Of a DNA stretch of 19,745 bases, positions 8,164 to 14,267 are shown piece by piece (position 1 is the first letter of the stretch; the number at the start of each line of letters is the position of its first letter). The stretch is from Leptospiraceae bacterium. GTDB lineage: Bacteria > Spirochaetota > Leptospiria > Leptospirales > Leptospiraceae. The stretch lies in assembly GCA_027485405.1 (NCBI GenBank), contig JAIXRB010000159.1:1-19745 (forward strand), read 5' to 3'. The translations under genes were made by a program, and so were the position numbers. A model generated the notes under the pieces. The model had not been told where the DNA came from. It worked only from the letters and a program-made list of their open reading frames with translations, and did no database searches.

Positions 8164-8547
8164 CTATTTCTTTTTTGGACCGGGACCAATTGAGCTTGCG
8201 CCACCTGTGAATCTTACTAGGTCTCCCTTGATTCCGAATCGATAACGAGTGATAAATCCAAACACAGATTTATCGTTGTAATAGCGTAGATTCACAATAG
8301 CATCAGCCTCTTCGCCTTGCATCAAATCACTATAGACATCGCTCATCGGTGGGTTGCCGATGGAAGCTCCGTAGATGATGACATCAAAGGCATACCAAGA
8401 GTAAACTTTTTCCACAGATTTAACAGTTTCGTAAGTTTGGTTAGGCAAAGGTCTATTGCTAGGCGAGATTCCAACCGAAGAAGAGGCACATTGAGAGAAA
8501 AATAGAAGTGCACATAGTGTAGCGAAAACATTTACAAAAAATTTCAT
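8164..8547 (-). CDS. Small lipoprotein, first gene after the candidate operon promoter
   Basis: 127 aa. The leader MKFFVNVFATLCALLFFSQC points to Cys20 as lipid site. The mature protein carries VEKVYSWYAFDV and a GEEADAIVNLRYYND segment, a layout I associate with small spirochaetal lipoproteins of unknown function, and ends in a GPGPKKK tail. An AAGGA ribosome site lies about 9 bp before the ATG. It opens the tightly packed run of genes that leads to the receptor, ExbB/ExbD/TonB and the kinase. The gene is well supported; the function is unknown. Confidence 0.78.
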   Translation of the reverse strand: MKFFVNVFATLCALLFFSQCASSSVGISPSNRPLPNQTYETVKSVEKVYSWYAFDVIIYGASIGNPPMSDVYSDLMQGEEADAIVNLRYYNDKSVFGFITRYRFGIKGDLVRFTGGASSIGPGPKKK

Positions 8548-8567
8548 TTTCTACAATCCTTAGATGC

Positions 8568-8596
8568 GATAAATGATATCTTTTCTTTTATGTCAA
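8568..8596 (-). promoter_or_regulatory. Candidate promoter of the TonB-block operon
   Basis: Read on the minus strand, a perfect -35 box TTGACA (8591-8596) is followed after 17 bp by TTTATC (8568-8573), a weak -10 with 3 of 6 consensus bases. It lies 20 bp before the first lipoprotein start. The weak -10 would suit an activated promoter. Two GGAAAA copies 11 bp apart sit just upstream (8598-8614). No mapped start supports this. Confidence 0.4.
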
Positions 8597-8659
8597 AGGA
8601 AAACCTCGGGAAAAGTCAGATGAGTATGTATTTGGGAGTGAATGCTACTTTTTGTAGAG

Positions 8660-9391
8660 TCAACTCAATCCAAGGGTGTCTTTCAATTGTTTTGCAAAAG
8701 CTCTTCCCACAGGCAATGTTGTCTCATCGTCGTTTTTCAATTGTACCAAATAGGCTCCTCCTTTGTCATATCGAAGATTTGCAATAAAATCAATGTTTAC
8801 TAAATAGCTTCTGTGAATTCTAATAAACTGGCTGTTAGGTAACGATTCTTCTATATCTTTTAGTAATCTACTTGTTTGGTAGTCCTTTTCCTTAGTATGA
8901 ACTACGCTTGTTTTGTTATCTGCTGAAACAAACTGAATATCTGAATAAAGCAATAGATAGGTAGCCGACTCAAAGATTATACGAAGATAAGGGGATTGCG
9001 ATCCTGTTTGTTTTTCTTCGCGGGAAATTTTTAAGGCTTTGTCGATTGCTTTTCTAAATCTCTCAAAAGCAAAGGGTTTTAATAAATAGTCAACAGCCTC
9101 TAGCTCAAATGCGTTCACTGCATATTCGCTGTAAGCTGTCGTAAAGATAAATTTAGCTTTTTGGTTTTTTGCAAGCTCAAGAACTTCCAGTCCTGATTTG
9201 CCTGGTAAATTGATATCTAAAAAAACCAGATCAAAGGTCTTTTCGTCTAAAAGTTTGAGAGCTTTTTCTCCATTTTCCGCAATCCCTGACAACTTCAGTT
9301 CTGGGCATTGCAGAATGTAGTCAATCATCAACATTCTCGCGGGATATTCGTCCTCAACAATCAAAACTTCCCAAATTTGACTTTCGCTCAC
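8660..9391 (-). CDS. LytTR-type response regulator
   Basis: 243 aa. An N-terminal receiver domain (about 8-120) has the acidic pair Glu13/Asp14, phospho-acceptor Asp59 in VFLDINLPG, Thr85 and Lys105 in LLKPF, so the phosphorylation site looks complete. The C-terminal half is a LytTR DNA-binding domain (about 135-240) with FIRIHRSYLVNIDFI, the usual signature. The start is GTG with CAGGAG about 12 bp upstream. It is transcribed in the same direction as the TonB block, 112 bp ahead of the first lipoprotein, and is the natural partner of the LytS-like kinase encoded at the far end. It most likely controls the block, although its binding sites are not shown. Confidence 0.92.
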   Translation of the reverse strand: MSESQIWEVLIVEDEYPARMLMIDYILQCPELKLSGIAENGEKALKLLDEKTFDLVFLDINLPGKSGLEVLELAKNQKAKFIFTTAYSEYAVNAFELEAVDYLLKPFAFERFRKAIDKALKISREEKQTGSQSPYLRIIFESATYLLLYSDIQFVSADNKTSVVHTKEKDYQTSRLLKDIEESLPNSQFIRIHRSYLVNIDFIANLRYDKGGAYLVQLKNDDETTLPVGRAFAKQLKDTLGLS

Positions 9392-9429
9392 AGTTTGGCA
9401 ATTCTCCTGGATTCCAGCTCCAAATCGGC

Positions 9430-9454
9430 TAGAAAACCTCTTCGGCGTTTTCTA
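9430..9454. promoter_or_regulatory. Perfect 8-bp inverted repeat between divergent genes
   Basis: TAGAAAAC (9430-9437) and GTTTTCTA (9447-9454) form perfect arms around a 9-bp spacer. They lie in the 77-bp gap between the LytTR regulator gene and the divergent TPR gene. It could be an operator for either gene or an RNA hairpin in the leader of the TPR gene. The nature of the site is unproven. Confidence 0.4.
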
Positions 9455-9468
9455 ACTCTTTCCGATCA

Positions 9469-10650
9469 TTGAAGAGAATGCGATTCTGGGCAATACTGTT
9501 TCTGTTGTTTAAAATTTTTCCTTTGGTAGCGCAGACCACCGAAGAGCGAACCACCTTTGCGTTTCGATCCATTGGATCGCGAGAACCAGTTCGGATGATT
9601 ATAGTCGGTGAGATTGTCAGCATTGACAAAGTTAGTGTGTTTGAAGTGGACCGAATGTCTCAAGAACTGGGCGTTGATACTAGAATGGATACGGTCACTA
9701 TCAAAGTCTCCGACCCAAAAGGGATCCGTGTCGGACAAACTCTCTATATTTTAGAAAAAGATCCAGATCATAAAACCTATAGAGATGGAAACATTGTGGG
9801 TGAGGTAACGGTAAAGTCGGTGTTTCAGACTACATTCTTCGGGTGGCAAGTCCGGGGAGAGGGTTATCTTCGGTTAATCGAAGATAGACCAATGACAGCC
9901 GCCAGGGCAATTGAAACTGCGAAGTTTGACGAGGCTATTCTTTCGAAAAAGAAAGGGGATTACTTTTTAGCGAAGGGTAAGCCAGAAGAAGCCATTCGAA
10001 ACTATAAAACCTCCATCTCTTTAGATCCCAATTATCCTGATGCACATTATGCTTTAGGAAAAGTTCATTGGCAAGATGGAGAAGGCTATGTGTCCTCAGC
10101 AAGGGAGTATTCCATTGCCTGGAAAAACAGAGAAAGGTTTTCGACCAAGGAAGAAAACCTGCTTTTTTATCTAGATTATATGAGGTTTTTACTCTTTTTA
10201 CACAAAACAGAAGGTGGCGATTCCAGCAAACATTTGGACACTTTGGCATCCGTTGTCAAAGAATCCAAGAAACTAGCTCCCAAAAACTTTGAAAACCATC
10301 TGTATTCTGCTGAGATGTCCATCTTACAAATGCAGAGAATGACACCTGCAACTCCTGAAGAACGAAAGCATTATGAAGATTGGTCCGAAAAAGCAGAAGA
10401 AGCTTTGGATCGAGCAAATCGGATTAGATCGGCTGACTTTTACCTTCAAAAACTTGCCTGTGAGTTCTATAACTTAAAATGGAAAGAAATGAGAAACACT
10501 CCTAAAGAAAGAGAATACAGAGAAAAACTCATCGAACATGGAAAATTGCTGAGAATGTATTACACTGGTGAGACAAACCTTTCCGAGGATTTAATGAATT
10601 CCATTCGTTTGGCTGAAAAACAGGCGAGGTTGCAAACTAGCCAGATATGA
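9469..10650 (+). CDS. Exported TPR-repeat protein, function unknown
   Basis: 393 aa from a TTG; an ATG at 9478 three codons on is an equal choice, and neither has a clear ribosome site. A signal peptide ends near FPLVAQ. Residues about 40-140 form a beta-rich region with no family I recognise (VGEIVSIDKVSVFEV, GIRVGQTLYILEKD). From about 158 helical TPR units follow (GDYFLAKGKPEEAIRNYKTSISLDPNYPDAHYALGKVH), then longer helices to the end. It is probably periplasmic, where TPRs usually act as protein-binding scaffolds. It is divergent from the LytTR regulator gene, and its 3' end overlaps the convergent DUF1577 gene by 14 bp. Confidence 0.82.
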   Translation: MKRMRFWAILFLLFKIFPLVAQTTEERTTFAFRSIGSREPVRMIIVGEIVSIDKVSVFEVDRMSQELGVDTRMDTVTIKVSDPKGIRVGQTLYILEKDPDHKTYRDGNIVGEVTVKSVFQTTFFGWQVRGEGYLRLIEDRPMTAARAIETAKFDEAILSKKKGDYFLAKGKPEEAIRNYKTSISLDPNYPDAHYALGKVHWQDGEGYVSSAREYSIAWKNRERFSTKEENLLFYLDYMRFLLFLHKTEGGDSSKHLDTLASVVKESKKLAPKNFENHLYSAEMSILQMQRMTPATPEERKHYEDWSEKAEEALDRANRIRSADFYLQKLACEFYNLKWKEMRNTPKEREYREKLIEHGKLLRMYYTGETNLSEDLMNSIRLAEKQARLQTSQI

Positions 10651-11926
10651 TATTGGCACTTTTCTGGAAGAGATAGTCTTCTAAATGCAACATATCGTCT
10701 GGTTCAGTTTTAAAGTAGTTAACACCCAATAAATAATAATCTCCTTTGTCGAGAAACCGAACTATCTCGCCTTTTGCTGTAAAAACATGCTCGGCAGACA
10801 AAGGAACTTTCATTTTTATAATGCTGTGTCTTTTCAAATACTTGAATAGCCTTGGATCCTGGATTTCGAACAAAAGCCCATCTAAAGAAATATCAACGAC
10901 CCTAGTCGTACTCTGCATCGTGTCATACGATCCGTATTGAATCGCAACTTTTGTCAAAGCATAACTGAAAATCTCTGCAAGTTCATGGATATAGTGAGCT
11001 TGGGCGGATGAAATTGTGAATCGATCCATAGCCGTTGAATACGCCTTAACATACCCTATGATATCATCATAAAGTCGAATGGGAGAAATCACATAAGAAA
11101 CCAAAAACTCTCGGGATTCTGATTTTCGAATTGTTTCAAAAAAATCCACAGCCGACTCTCTTCCTTCGACTACTGCCATTTTTTTGAGCATACTAGAGTA
11201 GTTAGTTAGAGATTCTTTCTTCACCTCATCAATGTAGCTATTCAATTGATTGCAATCAGGGATATAGATAGATTTTCCTGAGTTTTGCATGATCTCTTTA
11301 ATCATATCTTCTAACTCAGAAGAAAAATCTGTATCTTTGAAAAATATCATAGTGTAATCTTTCGAAATGCTTTGAATGGCTTCCGTAGCCATTCGATTGA
11401 TTAGTTTTATGTCTGGTTTGTCTTTGCGGATTTCTTTCATTAAATGAGGAAACCTGCTTTCTGCATTGAGGTTTTTACCTATTTCTCTAGAGCCACCTGA
11501 CAAAGATCTAAAAAGGATGGTAAAATTCATAAACAAGTCATCAACTAAGATCCTGCGGTTTGTTCTAAGCTGATAGGATTGCAATTCCGTTGGAATTTTG
11601 ATTGTTATGACGGGAGGATGAATTTCGATCATCACTACTTCAAATTGGTATTGGACGTTCATCGCTTCAAATTTGATTCGAGCTCTGCTAGAACCTAGTT
11701 CAGTATATTCGGGAATCATCAGTTCTACGGTATCACCCACAATGTTGTCAACAGCCGCCGCTAAAACTTCGTTTTCGTAGATAAATTCAAACTCTTTATT
11801 ATCAATTTTTAAATAATAAAACAAATGTCTAACGATGTTTATATCAGAGCCTATGATGGTTTCTTGGAATAAGGATTCCATGATATTGATCAATTCTTGA
11901 AACGACTCTGTTCGACCGATTCCCAT
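10637..11926 (-). CDS. DUF1577-type protein with separated PilZ motif halves and a GAF-like middle
   Basis: 429 aa, no signal peptide, so cytoplasmic. I place it in the Leptospira DUF1577 family from memory. Residues about 40-120 form a beta domain like the YcgR N-terminal domain and end at RTNRR (121-125), which fits the RxxxR part of a PilZ c-di-GMP site. Residues about 150-340 look GAF-like (VSYVISPIRLYDDIIGYVKAY). The second PilZ motif, DISLDG (345-350), matches D/NxSxxG and is followed by the usual strands (KGEIVRFLDKGDYYLLGVNYF). The protein may thus bind c-di-GMP through two halves 220 residues apart. The start ATG lacks a clear ribosome site. The gene converges on the TPR gene. Confidence 0.78.
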   Translation of the reverse strand: MGIGRTESFQELINIMESLFQETIIGSDINIVRHLFYYLKIDNKEFEFIYENEVLAAAVDNIVGDTVELMIPEYTELGSSRARIKFEAMNVQYQFEVVMIEIHPPVITIKIPTELQSYQLRTNRRILVDDLFMNFTILFRSLSGGSREIGKNLNAESRFPHLMKEIRKDKPDIKLINRMATEAIQSISKDYTMIFFKDTDFSSELEDMIKEIMQNSGKSIYIPDCNQLNSYIDEVKKESLTNYSSMLKKMAVVEGRESAVDFFETIRKSESREFLVSYVISPIRLYDDIIGYVKAYSTAMDRFTISSAQAHYIHELAEIFSYALTKVAIQYGSYDTMQSTTRVVDISLDGLLFEIQDPRLFKYLKRHSIIKMKVPLSAEHVFTAKGEIVRFLDKGDYYLLGVNYFKTEPDDMLHLEDYLFQKSANIISG

Positions 11927-12019
11927 ACATTAAGTATCGCAGATTTGAGAGCTAAATTCCAAAAGGATTCCAAAAAAAAGAGATCGGAAAACGACAGAAT
12001 ACGTCGAAAGAGGAAGTAT

Positions 12020-12550
12020 ATGGAACTGACAATACCAAAAGGCATCCACCCTGAGCTCTTAACCATGATCCGACAAGGACTGCTTTCTCCTTCCAAGGTG
12101 AGGCAATTGATCCACTTAAAAGAAACCGTGGATAGATTTGCAACCAGGCTCTTTGCGGAAGAAGCAACACAGGTCGAGTTGGAAAAGCTGTATGGATCGC
12201 GCCCAGACATTATCACCTGGGGAGATTATTTTCAAACAGAAGTTGCGTCTCGTTTCTTTCTAGAATCAGAAGAGAGCTTACAGAAGATTTGTGACACAAT
12301 TCGTTTTGATTTGGTTTCAGCACATTTAATCTATTCTGGAAAGCCAGAGTATTTCAAAAAAGGAATTCGTTCAGAAGCCACAGTTTCTAAAGGGATTGAT
12401 TCTTGTCTTTGGAATCTGGAACAAGAAGAATCGGCTCACTTAGAGATTCTCTTGGATTATTTCGAAAACTTGGGATTAGGCGAAAAGCCCATCTCCGTCC
12501 AAGACAAAGCATGGTATGAGAGTTTTCAACTGGATCAAATGGTTGGCTAA
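12020..12550 (+). CDS. Hypothetical protein, unrecognised
   Basis: 176 aa from the ATG at 12020, chosen because AGAGGA lies 5 bp before it. The frame is open back to a TTG at 11897, but that part is Lys/Arg-rich, overlaps the divergent DUF1577 gene by 30 bp and has no ribosome site. The protein is soluble and predicted mostly helical, with no membrane segment, and I recognise no motif. Helical blocks such as QEESAHLEILLDYFENLG could be an acidic helix bundle, but I see no full metal-binding pattern. The crotonase gene starts 3 bp after its stop, so the two are very likely one operon. Confidence 0.75.
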   Translation: MELTIPKGIHPELLTMIRQGLLSPSKVRQLIHLKETVDRFATRLFAEEATQVELEKLYGSRPDIITWGDYFQTEVASRFFLESEESLQKICDTIRFDLVSAHLIYSGKPEYFKKGIRSEATVSKGIDSCLWNLEQEESAHLEILLDYFENLGLGEKPISVQDKAWYESFQLDQMVG

Positions 12551-12553
12551 GAC

Positions 12554-13339
12554 TTGAAGTATCTGGAACTAGAAACATTCGAAGTCCCGAATGGAAAGAT
12601 TGTTTCAATTTTTTTAAACAATAGCGAAGCACGAAATGCCATGACCTGGCAAATGGGGGAAGAATTTGAAAAAGCAATAATGGCTTTGAAGAAAGACTTG
12701 CCCCGAGTTGTGATTGTATCCGGACGCAATTCTGTGTTTTGTGCGGGAGGCGATCTAACTCTACTTCGCTCATTTTCTACAAAAACTTACCGCCAAAACA
12801 AACGCGATATGCAAAAATTCTATGCCTTTTTTCTTTCAGTTTTAAAACTGCAGTGTCCAGTGATTGCGGCAGTGAATGGACATGCCATTGGAGCTGGGCT
12901 ATCCTTGGCATTTGCTTGTGATCTACGAGTCATGGCAAAAGAAGGAAAGTATTCTTTCAATTTTGTTCGGTTAGGTATTCATCCAGGAATGGGGAGCAGT
13001 TATTTGGCACCTAAACTACTCGGAACATCTCTTGGAAATCGACTTCTGTTTACTGGAGAAACCTTCAACGGAGAAGACGCTTATCGGTTAGGGCTTTCCA
13101 ATCATATCGTTCCAATAGATTCTGTTTACAAGACTGCCTTCGAGCTCGCAAAAGAAATTGCCAATTCAGCGCCTCTCGCCTTGCAAGAATTAAAATCGAA
13201 TTTGTATTCTTGGAAAGAAATGGAAAAATCCTTAGCAAAAGAAGCCAAATCCCAGGCTCGCAATTTTCTTTCTTCGGACTTTAAAGAAACCCTCCAAGCA
13301 GTTTCAGAAAAGAGAAGCCCAGTCTTTTTGGGGAAATAA
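12554..13339 (+). CDS. Enoyl-CoA hydratase/isomerase (crotonase) family protein
   Basis: 261 aa, the usual family length. The CoA-thioester oxyanion-hole segments are present: FCAGGDL (about 62-68) and NGHAIGAGLSLAFACD (108-123). The two glutamates used by classical enoyl-CoA hydratases (Glu144 and Glu164 in the rat enzyme) align here with Ser117 and Phe137, and the aspartate of PaaG-type isomerases aligns with Gly145. The fold and CoA binding are therefore clear, but hydratase chemistry is doubtful; isomerase, thioesterase-like or other crotonase activity is possible. The TTG start lies 3 bp after the preceding stop and has no strong ribosome site. A 7-bp inverted repeat follows the stop. 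Confidence 0.88.
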   Translation: MKYLELETFEVPNGKIVSIFLNNSEARNAMTWQMGEEFEKAIMALKKDLPRVVIVSGRNSVFCAGGDLTLLRSFSTKTYRQNKRDMQKFYAFFLSVLKLQCPVIAAVNGHAIGAGLSLAFACDLRVMAKEGKYSFNFVRLGIHPGMGSSYLAPKLLGTSLGNRLLFTGETFNGEDAYRLGLSNHIVPIDSVYKTAFELAKEIANSAPLALQELKSNLYSWKEMEKSLAKEAKSQARNFLSSDFKETLQAVSEKRSPVFLGK

Positions 13340-13356
13340 TTTAGAAAGATTCTAAA
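13340..13356. promoter_or_regulatory. Inverted repeat upstream of the FNR-like gene
   Basis: TTTAGAA-AGA-TTCTAAA is a perfect 7-bp inverted repeat directly after the crotonase stop and 44 bp before the regulator start. It overlaps TAAAAT (13353-13358), which could be a -10 box. No T-run follows, so it is a poor terminator. The central 15 bases are a 7-1-7 dyad with three mismatches to the Fur-family Per box as I remember it. Confidence 0.35.
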
Positions 13357-13400
13357 ATTTAAGCTAGACATTCTTCAAAAAAAAGAAGGACATTTTCTTT

Positions 13401-14093
13401 GTGTCCTCTTTAGAGAATCCAGACTGCTTTTCTTGTGATTTTAAAAATCACGAAGTCCTTCATTGCGCTAACCCTGAAACCATCGAAGCCATCAACTCTA
13501 CGAAAGCTTTCCAGACATTTCCTAAAGGAAGCTATCTATACCGTGCTGGGGAAGAAGCTCCAGGCTTCTTTTTTATCAAGCAGGGACTCGTTCGCAGCTA
13601 TAGGGAGGGGTCACATGGAAAACAACAGACCTTCCACCTTCGCAAAAGTGGCGACTGGATTGGTTTTCGAGAATCCATCTCCGGAAATCCGTACTTCCAT
13701 CATGCGCTAGCGGTTGAAAACACCGAAGCCTGTTTTGTAGAGAAAGCAATCATCGAGTCGCTAATCCAAAACGATACCCAATTCCAGAAAGATGTGTTTC
13801 GGCAAATCGCTAAAGAATGGAAGGAAGCTGAAGAGCAAATCGTATCCTTGGGCACAAAACAGGTTCATGAAAAACTCGCTGAAATCATACTCGTATTAGA
13901 TGATGCACAAGGCTCAAGGAATGAAATCGATCTAAAAGTCACTCGGGACGTACTTGCCAGTTTTATAGGAACCCAAACCGAAACTTTGGTGCGAGCGTTG
14001 TCGGATTTAAAGGCTCGCCAGTTTATATCCGTAGAAAAAAACCGAATCTCAATTTTGAACAGAGAAGCTCTTTGTTCATTATCTCACTTATAA
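13401..14093 (+). CDS. Crp/Fnr family regulator, FNR-like with four candidate Fe-S cysteines
   Basis: 230 aa from a GTG preceded by AAGGA. The cyclic-nucleotide-binding fold (about 30-120) is followed by a long dimer helix and a C-terminal winged helix-turn-helix (about 165-225). Cys9, Cys12 and Cys22 at the N-terminus plus Cys111 in NTEACF fit the four cluster ligands of E. coli FNR (20, 23, 29, 122); Cys111 aligns with Cys122. The spacing of the third differs (C-x2-C-x9-C). In the recognition helix TQTETLVRALSDL, the Glu and Arg of FNR are kept but the Ser between them is Val. It probably senses oxygen or nitric oxide through an iron-sulphur cluster. The target genes are unknown. Confidence 0.88.
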   Translation: MSSLENPDCFSCDFKNHEVLHCANPETIEAINSTKAFQTFPKGSYLYRAGEEAPGFFFIKQGLVRSYREGSHGKQQTFHLRKSGDWIGFRESISGNPYFHHALAVENTEACFVEKAIIESLIQNDTQFQKDVFRQIAKEWKEAEEQIVSLGTKQVHEKLAEIILVLDDAQGSRNEIDLKVTRDVLASFIGTQTETLVRALSDLKARQFISVEKNRISILNREALCSLSHL

Positions 14094-14196
14094 AATTTTG
14101 ACAATGGCCTTAAACCTATTTCAGCATTTTCCGATATTGGTAAGGATTGATAATCAACAACTGATCAATTGCCTTGCTCAGTTGACAACACTCCCA

Positions 14197-14223
14197 GGGG
14201 GGAAACAAAACCCCCCTTTTTTA
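14197..14223 (+). terminator. Rho-independent terminator
   Basis: GGGGGG (14197-14202), an 8-base A-rich loop, CCCCCC (14211-14216) and then six T. This is a strong intrinsic terminator on the + strand. It ends transcription about 105 bp after the FNR-like gene and isolates it from the rhomboid gene. The 104 bp between the gene and the hairpin hold short dyads but no ORF I trust. Confidence 0.9.
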
Positions 14224-14267
14224 TTTCTCTTTTCGACTTGGCTCCCCTCTAAAGACTGGAAAACCGC

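Noticed and set aside
9935..10249. Open frame on the minus strand opposite the TPR gene
   Set aside because: It has no recognisable domain and is fully covered by the TPR-repeat reading frame.
11897..12019. Extended start (TTG) of the 12020 gene
   Set aside because: No ribosome site, basic low-complexity sequence and overlap with the divergent DUF1577 gene; the ATG at 12020 has AGAGGA at good spacing.
14147..14168. FNR box upstream of the rhomboid gene
   Set aside because: TTGAT and ATCAA halves occur with spacers of 1 or 12, not 4, and a strong terminator lies between them and the gene.
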